Assembly (NCBI GenBank): GCA_025454175.1 | Contig: JALOOX010000032.1 | Span: 1 to 40,631 of the forward strand | Length of the DNA: 40,631 bases | Source of the DNA: Syntrophobacteraceae bacterium | Lineage (GTDB): Bacteria; Desulfobacterota; Syntrophobacteria; Syntrophobacterales; Syntrophobacteraceae | Direction: 5' to 3' | Part shown: in pieces, positions 1-8,522 of the stretch | How positions within the stretch are numbered: position 1 is the first letter of the stretch | How the letters are laid out: the number at the start of each line of letters is the position of its first letter | The notes under the pieces: model-generated | Seen by the model: only the letters and a program-made list of their open reading frames with translations | What the model was told of the DNA's origin: nothing | Database searches by the model: none | Translations under genes and position numbers: made by a program

Positions 1-413
1 TGGACGAGCTCATGGCTCTGCTGCCCGAGGGGCCGCGGTATTTTCCCGAGGATTATCTCACGGATCAGCCTGAACGCTTTCTGGTGGCCGAGCTGGTGCG
101 GGAGAAGATCTTTCGCCTGGTGCACCAGGAAATCCCTTATGCCGTGGCTGTCACCGTGGATCGGTTCAGCGAGGACGCAGAGCGGCGCCGCATCGAGATC
201 GAGGCAACGATTCACGTGGAGCGGGATTCTCAGAAGGGGATCATCATCGGGAAGAACGGGCAGATGCTCAAGGAGATCGGAAAGCAGGCCCGCCTCGACA
301 TCGAGGCGCTCCTGGGCTGCCATGTTTTCCTGGGCCTTTACGTCCGCGTCCAGAAGAACTGGAGGAAGGATCCCAGGGCGAGGGCGGATTTCGGGTATCG
401 GCCTCAGGGGTGA
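1..413 (+). CDS. era: GTPase Era, C-terminal part (5' end outside window)
   Basis: This is the last ~136 residues of Era, the ribosome-associated GTPase that binds 16S rRNA during 30S subunit maturation. The reading frame is open from base 3, so the gene enters from outside and its G domain is not visible. What remains is the linker ([21 protein letters not shown]) and the KH RNA-binding domain. The KH signature is the GxxG loop within [18 protein letters not shown] (bases about 237-290). The C-terminus [10 protein letters not shown] is also typical of Era. The stop TGA is at 411-413. The next gene starts 12 bases later, so the two are probably co-transcribed. Family assignment is firm; the start cannot be given. 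Confidence 0.95.
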   Translation, partial: DELMALLPEGPRYFPEDYLTDQPERFLVAELVREKIFRLVHQEIPYAVAVTVDRFSEDAERRRIEIEATIHVERDSQKGIIIGKNGQMLKEIGKQARLDIEALLGCHVFLGLYVRVQKNWRKDPRARADFGYRPQG

Positions 414-425
414 GCCAGGAACGAA

Positions 426-1607
426 ATGACAACGGACGTCATCATCGTCGGCGCGGGGGCATCGGGCCTCCTGTGCGCCATGGAGGCCGGGCGCCGGGGG
501 CGGTCGGTGCTGGTCCTCGACCACTCGATGGAGATCGGAAGAAAGATCCTGGTTTCCGGGGGCGGGCGCTGCAACTTCACCAACCGAAGCGTCTCCAGGG
601 ACCACTACATCTGCGGGATTCCTGATTTCCCGGTATCCGCGCTTTCGCGCTACACTTCGGAAGACTTCACGGCTCTCCTGGACCAGCACGGCATCGGCTA
701 CCACGAGAAGGAGGCCGGGCAGCTCTTCTGTGACGACAGCTCCCGCCGGATCGTCGACATGCTGAAGCTCGAGTGTGACAGGGCTTCCGTCAGATTCCTC
801 CTGGACTGCAAGATTCTGGAGGTTCGCAGGCTGGATGGCGTCAGGGGCCCGAGGTTCTCCGTCGCCGCCGATCTCGGCTCCTTCGAATCCTCGTCTCTGG
901 TCATCGCCACGGGAGGTCTGTCCTGGCCGGGACTGGGAGCGACGAGCTTCGGCCAGAAGCTCGCCAGAGGTTTTGGAATTCGGGTTACCCCCCTGCGTCC
1001 GGGACTGACCCCGCTGAAGTTCAGCCGGGAGGACGCCGAGCATTATTCCCAGCTCAGCGGCATCTCCGTCCCGGCTGCGGTGAGCTGCGGCGGGACCCGC
1101 TTCGAGGGGTTCATCCTCTTCACCCACAGGGGCCTCAGCGGGCCGGCGGTGCTCCAGCTCTCCTCCTATTGGGACGGGAAATCGCCCATTGAGGTCGATC
1201 TTCTGCCCCGGATCGACGTCCTCTCGATCCTTTCGTCAAAACGCGGCAGCAGGATGCATCTCCACACCCTGCTCGGCCGCCTCCTGCCGGACCGGCTGGC
1301 CAAGCTCTGGTGCCGCCTCTCGTGCCACTCCCGGCCTCTCAACCAGTGCTCCGCCCGCGATCTCGAGGAGGCGTCCCATCGCCTGCATCACTGGGAGATC
1401 CGGCCCGGCGGCACCGAAGGATTCAACAAGGCGGAAGTGACGCGGGGAGGGGTCGACACGAGGGAATTGTCGTCCAGGACCATGGAATGCAATAAGGTTC
1501 CAGGGCTATACTTCACGGGCGAGGTTACCGACGTCACGGGGCAGCTGGGCGGGTACAATCTCCATTGGGCGTGGGCTTCGGGCCATGCCGCCGGGGAGGT
1601 CGCCTGA
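426..1607 (+). CDS. YhiN/HI0933-family FAD-dependent oxidoreductase
   Basis: A 393-residue flavoprotein of the HI0933/YhiN (BaiN-like) family. An N-terminal Rossmann FAD site, IIVGAGASGLLCA (residues 6-18), is followed by the family hallmark GGGRCNFTNR (about 46-55). The C-terminal FAD-contacting segment is GLYFTGEVTDVTGQLGGYN. Length is normal for the family. The ATG start has an AGGA element 8 bases upstream and lies 12 bases after era. Family members are soluble flavoenzymes. Some reduce steroid or other enone substrates, but the substrate of most is unknown and nothing here identifies it. The gene converges on the chelatase-like gene with only 12 bases between stops. Confidence 0.88.
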   Translation: MTTDVIIVGAGASGLLCAMEAGRRGRSVLVLDHSMEIGRKILVSGGGRCNFTNRSVSRDHYICGIPDFPVSALSRYTSEDFTALLDQHGIGYHEKEAGQLFCDDSSRRIVDMLKLECDRASVRFLLDCKILEVRRLDGVRGPRFSVAADLGSFESSSLVIATGGLSWPGLGATSFGQKLARGFGIRVTPLRPGLTPLKFSREDAEHYSQLSGISVPAAVSCGGTRFEGFILFTHRGLSGPAVLQLSSYWDGKSPIEVDLLPRIDVLSILSSKRGSRMHLHTLLGRLLPDRLAKLWCRLSCHSRPLNQCSARDLEEASHRLHHWEIRPGGTEGFNKAEVTRGGVDTRELSSRTMECNKVPGLYFTGEVTDVTGQLGGYNLHWAWASGHAAGEVA

Positions 1608-1619
1608 CGGGGTCGGCCG

Positions 1620-3545
1620 TCACTTCCGGTACAGCTGGTCCATGGTGAGATAGGTGCCGGCCATGCGCTGGGTGATCTCGTAGCCATAGCCGACGGACAT
1701 GGGATTGAATTCGGTATCCACCAGGATGGCTTGAATTCCCTGTCGCCTGACTTCCTCGGCAGCCCGGAGGGCTTCCTCGAGGGGGTCCCCGCCATAGCAG
1801 CTGACGTTGGGGCGCCCATCGGAGAAGATGAGCATGACCGGCAGGGTCTCCGGGTTCTTGCGCTTCTCCTGGGTCAGCAGTCGGATTCCCAGGTCCAGCC
1901 CGGCCGCAAGGGGCGTTCTCCCGCCGACGGGAAGCCGTTCGATGCCTTGCACGGCGTCGCGTATGTTCTGACTCAGGGGCAGGATCAGCTCGGCGCCGGT
2001 GTGCCGGAACGTGATGATCCCCAGTTTGTCCCGCCGAATGTACAGGTCCTGAAACAGAGCTTCGATGATCCCCTTGGTCACGGACATGCGATCATTGGTG
2101 CGCATGGAAGCGCTCGAGTCCACGATCATCATGAGGGAAAGCCCCGTTTTGCGGGAGCGCTTCCGAAGCCGGAGATCCTCGGCCAGGATGCGCAGAGTGA
2201 CGCGCCGATCCGCATCTGGCTGGCGGGGTGCCGCGGCGCGCAGGGTCGCGATGATGGAGAGGTCCTGGATGGGGTCTCCAGCCCTGGGAAGGCGGCTTCC
2301 GTGGACGGCGCCGCCCCGCTGAGGGTCTGGAACCACGAACCTTTTCCCGGGGTGTGATCCGGCCATGATCCTGTACCATGGCATGTCCGGGCGCACCATC
2401 CGGCTTCCGGCGCAAAGGTGAGTGACCGCATCCACGGGGGACTGGTAGACTCTTGCCGTGGCGGAGATCCTGGGCGGGTTCTGATGAATGGGAGACCATT
2501 CCTCCTGGGCGCCTTCAATGGAGGAAGACTGGCTCAGAATTTCCTGAAGCTTGTCCTCGTTCAGCTCGGCTTTTCGCAGCGGGGATTTCCTGATCCGGTG
2601 GGGAAGGGCCAGCCGCGCAGCCAGCTGAAGGTCCTCCGAAGTCACACGGAGCCGTCCCTCGAGGGCTGTGTTGGCCCGGGCCGTCTTCATCATCACGATG
2701 TCCGCCCGGTGACCGTCGGTTTCCATGGCCATGGCCAGCTTGGCCGCCGTCTCCAGAATGGCTTCGCTGAAGGTCACCCGCGCCAGGGAGCCCTTGGCCG
2801 TCACCAGGCCCCGCGCCAGCTCGGCGTCCCTGGACGCCCAGGAAGCCCGGAACCCGTTGGGGTCCTGCTCGAAGCTCAGGCGCCGCTTGATGATTTCCAC
2901 CCGCTCGGGAATCGAATGGATCCCCTCGATATTCACCGAGAGGCCGAAGCGGTCCAGCAGCTGGGGGCGCAGGTCCCCCTCCTCCGGGTTCATGGTGCCC
3001 ACCAGCACGAAACGGCTGGCATGGGAGAAGCTGATGCCTTCCCGCTCCACCAGGTTGCGGCCCGAGGCCGCCGCGTCGAGAAAGAGGTCCACGATCTGAT
3101 CGTTGAGCAGGTTCACTTCGTCGACGTACAGGATGCCCCTGTGGGCTTCGGCCAGCAGACCGGGCTCGAAGGCTTTCTGACCGCTCTTGAGCGCCTTTTC
3201 GATGTCGATGGTTCCCAGGAGCCGATCCTCGGTGGTGCCGATGGGAAGATTGACCAGCCGAATGCTGCGCTCCATCACCTGGAGGGGCTGGGCGCTTCGG
3301 CGTCGTTCTTCGCAGTAGGGGCAGAAGCCGTCGACGTTATCGGGGTCGCACTGGAAGGGGCAGCCCGAAACGACCCGTATGGTGGGCAGGAGATCGATGA
3401 GGGCGCGGACCCCCGTGGACTTGGCCGTGCCACGCTCGCCCTTGATGAGGACGCCGCCGATGGATGGATCGATCACGTTGAGAAGCAGGGCGCGTTTCAT
3501 CAGATCCTGGCCGACGAGGGCTGAGAAGGGAAAGTGCTCGATCAT
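1620..3545 (-). CDS. Fused BchI/BchD-type AAA+ ATPase with VWA domain (magnesium/cobalt-chelatase-like)
   Basis: A 641-residue protein combining the two ATPase-associated subunits of class I metal chelatases in one chain. Residues 1-330 are a ChlI-like AAA+ module: Walker A GERGTAKS (36-43) and Walker [12 protein letters not shown] (137-147). A four-cysteine insertion, CPFQC and CPYC (62-66 and 75-78), could bind a metal. After a linker, residues ~465-635 form a VWA domain with an intact MIDAS: DSSAS (476-480), GGRTP (541-545) and SDGRPN (575-580). The start MIEHFPFS is preferred because the 36 in-frame codons upstream are low-complexity repeat (GAAACC heptads), and an AGGAG lies 13 bases before it. 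Such fusions drive Mg or Co insertion together with a large CobN/BchH subunit, which is not present here. The metal and pathway are therefore undecided. Confidence 0.87.
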   Translation of the reverse strand: MIEHFPFSALVGQDLMKRALLLNVIDPSIGGVLIKGERGTAKSTGVRALIDLLPTIRVVSGCPFQCDPDNVDGFCPYCEERRRSAQPLQVMERSIRLVNLPIGTTEDRLLGTIDIEKALKSGQKAFEPGLLAEAHRGILYVDEVNLLNDQIVDLFLDAAASGRNLVEREGISFSHASRFVLVGTMNPEEGDLRPQLLDRFGLSVNIEGIHSIPERVEIIKRRLSFEQDPNGFRASWASRDAELARGLVTAKGSLARVTFSEAILETAAKLAMAMETDGHRADIVMMKTARANTALEGRLRVTSEDLQLAARLALPHRIRKSPLRKAELNEDKLQEILSQSSSIEGAQEEWSPIHQNPPRISATARVYQSPVDAVTHLCAGSRMVRPDMPWYRIMAGSHPGKRFVVPDPQRGGAVHGSRLPRAGDPIQDLSIIATLRAAAPRQPDADRRVTLRILAEDLRLRKRSRKTGLSLMMIVDSSASMRTNDRMSVTKGIIEALFQDLYIRRDKLGIITFRHTGAELILPLSQNIRDAVQGIERLPVGGRTPLAAGLDLGIRLLTQEKRKNPETLPVMLIFSDGRPNVSCYGGDPLEEALRAAEEVRRQGIQAILVDTEFNPMSVGYGYEITQRMAGTYLTMDQLYRK

Positions 3546-3574
3546 GTTCGTGGACGTGCTCCTGTGTGAGTGAA

Positions 3575-3608
3575 GGTTTCTGGTTTCTGGTTTCGGGTTT
3601 CTGGTTGT
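3575..3608. repeat. Tandem heptad repeat (GGTTTCT/GAAACCN), about 4.5 units
   Basis: Four consecutive 7-base units read GGTTTCT, GGTTTCT, GGTTTCG and GGTTTCT, with a fifth partial GGTTGTC. The repeat lies upstream of the minus-strand chelatase gene; read in that gene's direction the units are GAAACCN. A related array lies at 27076-27104. Confidence 0.85.
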
Positions 3609-3700
3609 CCCTTTACGCTTTGGGATCATAATGAGCTTGGAGCGGGGAGGCAAGCGTGTTGAAATGTAGGAGTCAAACGTGATGGAAATGGAGGATTTGG

Positions 3701-4126
3701 ATGCATCGCCAATTCACCAGGGGTAGGCTGTTCATGGGGCGGCTGAGCAGGGGGGACGACCTGCTGGGCGCTCTCCAGGGGAAATGCAGGGAGCTGAGCG
3801 TCATGCAGGGTGAGGTTCGGGCCATCGGTGCGGTTGCCTGTGCGCGGATTGCCTATTACAACCAGTCGGAGCGGAAGTATGAGCTCGTTCACTTGAGTCG
3901 TCACCTGGAGATCTTATCTTTGACAGGAAATGTGTCCCTGAAGGGGGAAGAAATTTTCCTGCATGCGCACGTGGTTCTGGGGGACGAGGAGGGTCGGGCG
4001 TTTGGCGGGCACCTCGTCGAGGGGACCGAGGTGTTTGCCTGCGAGCTCACGATTCAGGAATTGTTGACGGAAGCACCGCTCAGCCGCGGGATGGACGATG
4101 AAACGGGTTTGTTCCTGTGGGCATAG
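3701..4126 (+). CDS. PPC/DUF296-domain (PD1-like) protein
   Basis: A 141-residue protein that is essentially one PPC (DUF296) domain, a small trimeric fold first noted in plant AT-hook proteins. The supporting pattern is the N-terminal [15 protein letters not shown], then [32 protein letters not shown] (the conserved GN...HxH strand) and [14 protein letters not shown]. The histidines in FLHAHVVLG correspond to the family's conserved metal-site region. The ATG has GGAGG 6 bases upstream. Bacterial single-domain members lack an AT-hook, so DNA binding should not be assumed; the role is unknown. The gene leads a four-gene plus-strand run (gaps of about 45, 12 and 47 bases). Confidence 0.82.
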   Translation: MHRQFTRGRLFMGRLSRGDDLLGALQGKCRELSVMQGEVRAIGAVACARIAYYNQSERKYELVHLSRHLEILSLTGNVSLKGEEIFLHAHVVLGDEEGRAFGGHLVEGTEVFACELTIQELLTEAPLSRGMDDETGLFLWA

Positions 4127-4171
4127 GGCGGCGGGCAGGTTCGGGGGATTCTGCAGCGGATGGGGTCTGAA

Positions 4172-4513
4172 ATGATTGAGCACTTTCGTTTTGGCAGCAT
4201 GACCATTGACGGTCGTCAGTACCAGAGCGATCTGAAGATCGTCGAGGGGAAGGTGGTTCCCAACTGGTGGCGCCGGGAAGGGCACTGGGCCGATGTCATG
4301 GACATGCAGGACATTCTCGACGCGCGCCCGGACATACTGGTGGTGGGTATGGGCTCGCCCGGCCGGTTGAATGTCGCCGAAGAGCTGAGGCAGGTCCTTG
4401 CCGAGCGGAGCATCCGGCTCATCGAGGAGCCAACCGATGAGGCGGTGCACTCCTTCAATCGTTTCTGGGAGGCCGGGCGCAAGGTGGCGGGGGCCTTTCA
4501 CCTGACCTGCTGA
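4172..4513 (+). CDS. MTH938-like (DUF498) domain protein
   Basis: A 113-residue protein of the MTH938/AAMDC family, an alpha/beta fold of unknown molecular function. The family pattern is clear: IEHFRFGSMTIDGRQYQSD at the N-terminus, NWWRREGHWADVMD, then DILVVGMGSPGRLNVAEEL and the C-terminal VAGAFHLTC, equivalent to the usual VAALLHLTC ending. I prefer the ATG at 4172 because the family begins about here; an in-frame ATG at 4160 would add four residues. It is followed after 12 bases by the HolC-like gene. Confidence 0.85.
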   Translation: MIEHFRFGSMTIDGRQYQSDLKIVEGKVVPNWWRREGHWADVMDMQDILDARPDILVVGMGSPGRLNVAEELRQVLAERSIRLIEEPTDEAVHSFNRFWEAGRKVAGAFHLTC

Positions 4514-4525
4514 GAGCTGGATGTC

Positions 4526-5014
4526 ATGCTCTACTTCATGGAGACCAAGGCTGCCGAGCAGCGAATCCTGTTGTGCCAGTGGGTGGATTTTTTCCACGAG
4601 TCGGAAAAGAAGGTGCAGGTGCTGGCGGATTCGACCCTGGCGGCTCAGCACCTGGATGGGATGTTGTGGACCTTTTCCCAGCCGAGCTTCATTCCGCACC
4701 GAATCCTGTCCGCCGAGGGTTCCGAGGACGGGGAAGAGTCCGTGGTCATCAGTGTGGGGGAAGTCTTCATGTCCGGCTGGGACGTTCTGATCTGCGACGG
4801 TCCCGCTGGCCTGGAGCTCATGGGGCGCTACCCAGTCGCTCTGCATTTCATAATCCAGAACGAGCCCGAGAGACTCCAGTCCAGCCGCATCTTGTGGCAG
4901 CAGGCGAGGGACCGGGGAATGGGGATTCAGCACATTCCGTACGCGTTCAACCATCCACGGTTCGGGTGGCCTCCGTCGGATCGGACGGCGGGTTCGGCTC
5001 AGCGTTCCAAATGA
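4526..5014 (+). CDS. holC: DNA polymerase III chi subunit-like protein (HolC)
   Basis: A 162-residue protein resembling HolC, the clamp-loader accessory subunit that links polymerase III to single-strand binding protein. The match is to the N-terminal AEQRILLCQWVDFFHESEKK and VQVLADSTLAAQHLDGML, followed by the diagnostic FSQPSFIPHRI (DE.LW....SFIPH in the family). It is slightly longer than E. coli HolC (147 residues) because of a polar C-terminal tail. The usual neighbour in gammaproteobacteria, leucyl aminopeptidase pepA, is absent here. The gene sits in a run with PPC and MTH938-like genes, a context that does not obviously relate to replication. Confidence 0.78.
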   Translation: MLYFMETKAAEQRILLCQWVDFFHESEKKVQVLADSTLAAQHLDGMLWTFSQPSFIPHRILSAEGSEDGEESVVISVGEVFMSGWDVLICDGPAGLELMGRYPVALHFIIQNEPERLQSSRILWQQARDRGMGIQHIPYAFNHPRFGWPPSDRTAGSAQRSK

Positions 5015-5061
5015 CTCGAACGGGATGAGCGTTCCGAGGCTCCGTAGAAAAGGAGAACACG

Positions 5062-5487
5062 ATGCTTCGAGATTGGATCCTGGAAATTCAGCCGGAACCG
5101 CATGTTCTGTGCGCAGTGCGCGTCGCGGTCCGGGGGGAGGCGAGGGCGGCGGGCGGCGCGCTGCTCGCGTCCTGTAGTTCCCTGGATGAGCTGCGCGAGG
5201 AGATTGCACGGATGAAGGTTGAGCTGGACGGGGTTCTCGAGAGCGCCCTGCAGAAGCTCGCGGCCTCCGAGAAGGGTGGCGGCTCCCGGGTGGATGACCC
5301 GGCCCGGATCTGGAAAGAAATGGAATCCATGCCCGGCGAACGGGAGATGTTCGACCATTTCAACGGTTTCAGCGTTTCGGATCGCGAGATCATCGCCGAG
5401 TATGTTCTCACCCATGTGAACATGTTCAAGGGGCGAGGGCCGGTATTCTCCGAACACTACGATTCGGACAGGCATCTCCTGGAATGA
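5062..5487 (+). CDS. Hypothetical protein
   Basis: A 141-residue soluble protein that I do not recognise. No signal peptide or membrane segment is visible. Residues ~38-70 (SSLDELREEIARMKVELDG...) look like a long amphipathic helix. The C-terminal half contains MFDHFNGFSVSDREIIAEYV and VNMFKGRGPVFSEHYD, which could be helices around a conserved core. The start is supported by AAAAGGAG 6 bases upstream of the ATG at 5062. It ends a four-gene plus-strand run and converges on the CoA-transferase gene across three hairpins. Confidence 0.75.
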   Translation: MLRDWILEIQPEPHVLCAVRVAVRGEARAAGGALLASCSSLDELREEIARMKVELDGVLESALQKLAASEKGGGSRVDDPARIWKEMESMPGEREMFDHFNGFSVSDREIIAEYVLTHVNMFKGRGPVFSEHYDSDRHLLE

Positions 5488-5510
5488 CGACCTTCTTCAT
5501 GAACTGAACC

Positions 5511-5580
5511 GCACGGGCGGCCCGTGCTCCGGCGTTCTGGAACGCCGTGATTCTGAATCGCCTGACCCCCTGAAGGGGGG
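5511..5580. terminator. Three successive hairpins between convergent genes
   Basis: Three hairpins lie side by side between two convergent genes: GCACGGG/CCCGTGC with loop CGG (5511-5527), CGGCGTT/AACGCCG with loop CTGG (5530-5547), and CCCCC/GGGGG with loop TGAA (5566-5579). No clear T-tract follows on either strand. They probably act as bidirectional transcript ends or 3'-end protectors rather than as classical intrinsic terminators. Confidence 0.55.
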
Positions 5581-5585
5581 ATCCG

Positions 5586-7526
5586 TCAATCACTGGGCTC
5601 CATGAGGCAGACGTCGGCCAACTGTCCCGTGTAGAGCCGGATCTCATGGACTCCGTCGACGAATGAGCTTTCAACGACGTAGCCCAGCTTTTGAAACACA
5701 CCGAAGACCCGCTCGTTGCCGGGAGTTATGTACGCTTTGAGCATGCGGATGCACTTGCCCTTGGCGATGGATACGAGATGGTGGAGCAGGAAGCTCGCGA
5801 TGCCCTTTCGGCCATAGTCGGGCTGCACGGCAAAATCGATCTCCGCCGTCATCTCCTCTTCATTGAGCACGTACTGGCTCACAGCCACAATACGTTCCAT
5901 TTCGAGCTCCCCGACGACCCCCACGATCGTCATCACCTGATGGTAATCGATGTGTACCATGCGCTGGACGTCGTAATGGGGAAAGACCTTCATGGTGGAA
6001 AGGAAGCGTATGTACGATTCATCACGGGGCAGGGAGTAAAAGAACTCCTTCATGGACCGTTCGTCGGTGGCCCTGGCGGGCCGGAAGAGCACGCGGGTGT
6101 TGTCCTTGAAGACCTGGACCACCTCCAGGTGCGAAGGGTAGAGGGCCATGGGGCCCCGTGCCGCCACGACTCGTTTTCTCAGGTAATTGAGATCGTGAGC
6201 CGCTTTCAGGAGCTCTTCCCTGAAAGCGGGATGAGCGATCTCGATGAGAGCAAGGGTCCTTTCACGGATGCTTCTGCCCTGCAACTGGGCGACGCCGTAC
6301 TCGGTCACCACGTACTGGACGCCGCCGCGCGTCGTGACGACCCCGCCTCCCTCCGTGAGAAAGGGGCGGATTCGGGACCTTTCGCCGTCCCAGGTGACCG
6401 AGGGCAGCACCACAATGGCCTTGCCTCCGCGTGAATAGCGCGCTCCCCGTAGAAAATCGATGGCGCCGCCGACGCCGCTGTAGATCTCGTAGCCCACTGA
6501 ATCGGCGCAAACCTGGCCCGAAAGGTCCACCTCCAGAGCCGAGTTGATGGAGACCATCCGGTCGTTTTCGGCGATGACCAGGTAGTTGTTGGTGTATTCA
6601 ACGGGATGAAAAGCCACCATGGGGTTGTTGTGGACGAAATCGTAAAGCTCTCGAGTGCCCAGGCAGAAGCTGGTCACGATCTTACCGGGATGGAGCGTCT
6701 TGCGGGCGTTGGTGATGACCCCCTTCTTCACCAGGTGCAGGTAGGCGTCGGTGAGCATATCCGCGTGGACGCCCAGGTGCTTCTTGTCCTCCATGGCGTG
6801 GAGCACGGCGGTGGGGACGCTCCCGACGCCGACCCGGATGGTGGAGCCGTCCTCGACGATCCTGGCCACGTTCCTGCCGATCTCGTCCGCGATGGGGCTC
6901 GGAGGAGAGGGAGGAAGCTCGAGGAGCGGCTCGTCAAATTCCACGAAGGCCGCGATGTCCCGGACGTGCACGAAGGAGTCGCCGAGCGTTCTGGGCATCT
7001 GGGGATTGACCTGGGCAATGACCCGGCCTGCGCTCTCCGTTGCGGCCCGGACGATGTCGACCGCGACGCCGAGGGAGCAGAACCCGTGCCTGTCCGGAGG
7101 GGAGACCTGGATGAGCGCCACATCGATGGGCATGGCACCGCTGCTGAAAAGCTCCGGCACGTCGGCCAGGTTGATGGGCGTGTAGTCCGCACGGCCCTCG
7201 GCCACCGCCTCCCGGCTGGCGGCAGCCACGAAGAACGACTTCAGGCGACATTTTTCGAAGAACCGGGCGTCGGTGTACCGGGTCTTTCCAATGCTGAGGA
7301 TGTGGAGGATCTCCAGGTCCGCCAGCATGGGAATGACCTCCTCCAGGGCCCTCGTCAGCTCCTGCGGCTCTCCGCAGCCCGAACCGATGAAGACGCGTTT
7401 TCCGAGGCGGATGGCTTTGAGGGCCTTGGCCGCCGTGGTCTTTCGCGACTCGTAGATGGATCGCCAGGGGCGGGGCGATTGGTCTTCAATGGGCATGGAC
7501 GATTCCTGCGCGGGTTTTGACGTCAT
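5586..7526 (-). CDS. Acetyl-CoA hydrolase/transferase family protein fused to a GNAT acetyltransferase domain
   Basis: A 646-residue two-domain protein. Residues ~20-450 are an acetyl-CoA hydrolase/CoA-transferase domain: the start RLGKRVFIGSGCGEP, PPDRHGFCSLG, the PVEYTNN segment (the family's catalytic Glu is expected here, by inference) and ADSVGYEIYSGVGGAIDFL. Residues ~480-635 are a GNAT domain with the acetyl-CoA loop VQPDYGRKGIASFLLHHL. The CoA-transferase part would exchange CoA between acetyl-CoA and another carboxylate. The GNAT part could acetylate a protein lysine or a small molecule; neither substrate can be read from sequence. The ATG at 7526 has AAGGGAG 8 bases upstream. The gene begins 15 bases after lgt ends, so it is probably co-transcribed with lgt. 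Confidence 0.87.
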   Translation of the reverse strand: MTSKPAQESSMPIEDQSPRPWRSIYESRKTTAAKALKAIRLGKRVFIGSGCGEPQELTRALEEVIPMLADLEILHILSIGKTRYTDARFFEKCRLKSFFVAAASREAVAEGRADYTPINLADVPELFSSGAMPIDVALIQVSPPDRHGFCSLGVAVDIVRAATESAGRVIAQVNPQMPRTLGDSFVHVRDIAAFVEFDEPLLELPPSPPSPIADEIGRNVARIVEDGSTIRVGVGSVPTAVLHAMEDKKHLGVHADMLTDAYLHLVKKGVITNARKTLHPGKIVTSFCLGTRELYDFVHNNPMVAFHPVEYTNNYLVIAENDRMVSINSALEVDLSGQVCADSVGYEIYSGVGGAIDFLRGARYSRGGKAIVVLPSVTWDGERSRIRPFLTEGGGVVTTRGGVQYVVTEYGVAQLQGRSIRERTLALIEIAHPAFREELLKAAHDLNYLRKRVVAARGPMALYPSHLEVVQVFKDNTRVLFRPARATDERSMKEFFYSLPRDESYIRFLSTMKVFPHYDVQRMVHIDYHQVMTIVGVVGELEMERIVAVSQYVLNEEEMTAEIDFAVQPDYGRKGIASFLLHHLVSIAKGKCIRMLKAYITPGNERVFGVFQKLGYVVESSFVDGVHEIRLYTGQLADVCLMEPSD

Positions 7527-7541
7527 GGGATGGACTCCCTT

Positions 7542-8444
7542 TCAGAGGTTCCCATTGTCGGAACTGGTGGGCCGCGGCTTGATGTTTTCCGTCCTGTCGC
7601 GGGAGATGGCTGTTGCCTGGGATCGACGGGAAGCGGGTCTTTTGGGCGTCCCGGGGTCGCCCGCGGTTCCTGGAAGCAGCAGGGCCAGCAATGCCGCCCC
7701 CAGGACCATGGCCAGGCAAAGCATCTGGCCCATGGTGAAAAAGCCCAGCAACAGGCCGATCTGCGGGTCGGGCTCACGATAGAATTCTATGACAAAGCGA
7801 AACACTCCGTAGAAGAATACAAAGAGGACAACCATCATGCCGTCCCTGAAACTCCTTTGACGGAGAAACCATAAAAGGATAAAGAGTACCAGACCTTCGA
7901 GGGCAGCTTCATAAAGCTGCGAAGGATGGCGGGGAAGGGGCCCCCCCTCGGGAAACACCATGGCCCAGGGGACATCGCTGGGGCGACCGAAGAGCTCGCC
8001 GTTGATGAAGTTGCCGACGCGTCCCAGTCCGAGACCGATGGGGGCCGTCACCGCGGCACTGTCGGCAATGGCCCAGAAAGGCATCTTCCTTCTGCGGGAA
8101 AAAAGCCAGCCAGCAAGGACAGCACCCAGGAAACCGCCGTGGAAGGACATGCCCCCATGCCAGGTCGCCACGATCTCCAGGGGGTTTTGAATGTAATGGG
8201 AGTAGTTGTTGAACTGATAGAAGATCACGTAGCCGAGGCGCGCCCCGACGATCAGGCCGATGGCGAGGTAGAAGATCAGGTCCTGGGCCACGGTTCCCTG
8301 GAGACCGATCTCTCGCGACCGCCTCTGGCGGGGTATCAAAAGGTAGGCCCCGATGAAGCCCAGGACATACATCAATCCATACCAGCGGATCTTGATGGGA
8401 CCTATGGCAAATAACTCGGGGTCGATTTCTGGATAAGGGATCAT
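7542..8444 (-). CDS. lgt: Prolipoprotein diacylglyceryl transferase
   Basis: Lgt transfers diacylglycerol from phosphatidylglycerol to the lipobox cysteine of prolipoproteins at the inner membrane. The 300-residue protein has about seven hydrophobic segments, HGGMSFHGGFLGA, and the Lgt signature GRVGNFINGELFGRPSD. Conserved PRHPSQLYEA follows. The start MIPYPEIDPELFAIG is chosen because it fits the family N-terminus and has GGAAGG upstream; the frame stays open to 8810 but only as antisense of the histidine-rich gene. The last ~45 residues (from GTPKRPASRRSQ) are a polar tail beyond the usual end. It is divergent from the histidine-rich gene (78 bases apart). Confidence 0.96.
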   Translation of the reverse strand: MIPYPEIDPELFAIGPIKIRWYGLMYVLGFIGAYLLIPRQRRSREIGLQGTVAQDLIFYLAIGLIVGARLGYVIFYQFNNYSHYIQNPLEIVATWHGGMSFHGGFLGAVLAGWLFSRRRKMPFWAIADSAAVTAPIGLGLGRVGNFINGELFGRPSDVPWAMVFPEGGPLPRHPSQLYEAALEGLVLFILLWFLRQRSFRDGMMVVLFVFFYGVFRFVIEFYREPDPQIGLLLGFFTMGQMLCLAMVLGAALLALLLPGTAGDPGTPKRPASRRSQATAISRDRTENIKPRPTSSDNGNL

Positions 8445-8522
8445 GCACTCACCTTCCTTCCCGGGCAGGGAGGCTAACACAGGGAGCACCCCAGGGTCAA
8501 TCGCCAGGAGGAGCATTCGACC

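Noticed and set aside
2418..3524. A 368-codon plus-strand open frame
   Set aside because: Antisense shadow of the chelatase-like AAA+/VWA gene, whose motifs are clear on the other strand.
3914..5209. A 431-codon minus-strand open frame
   Set aside because: It runs across four plus-strand genes with recognisable families; no signature of its own.
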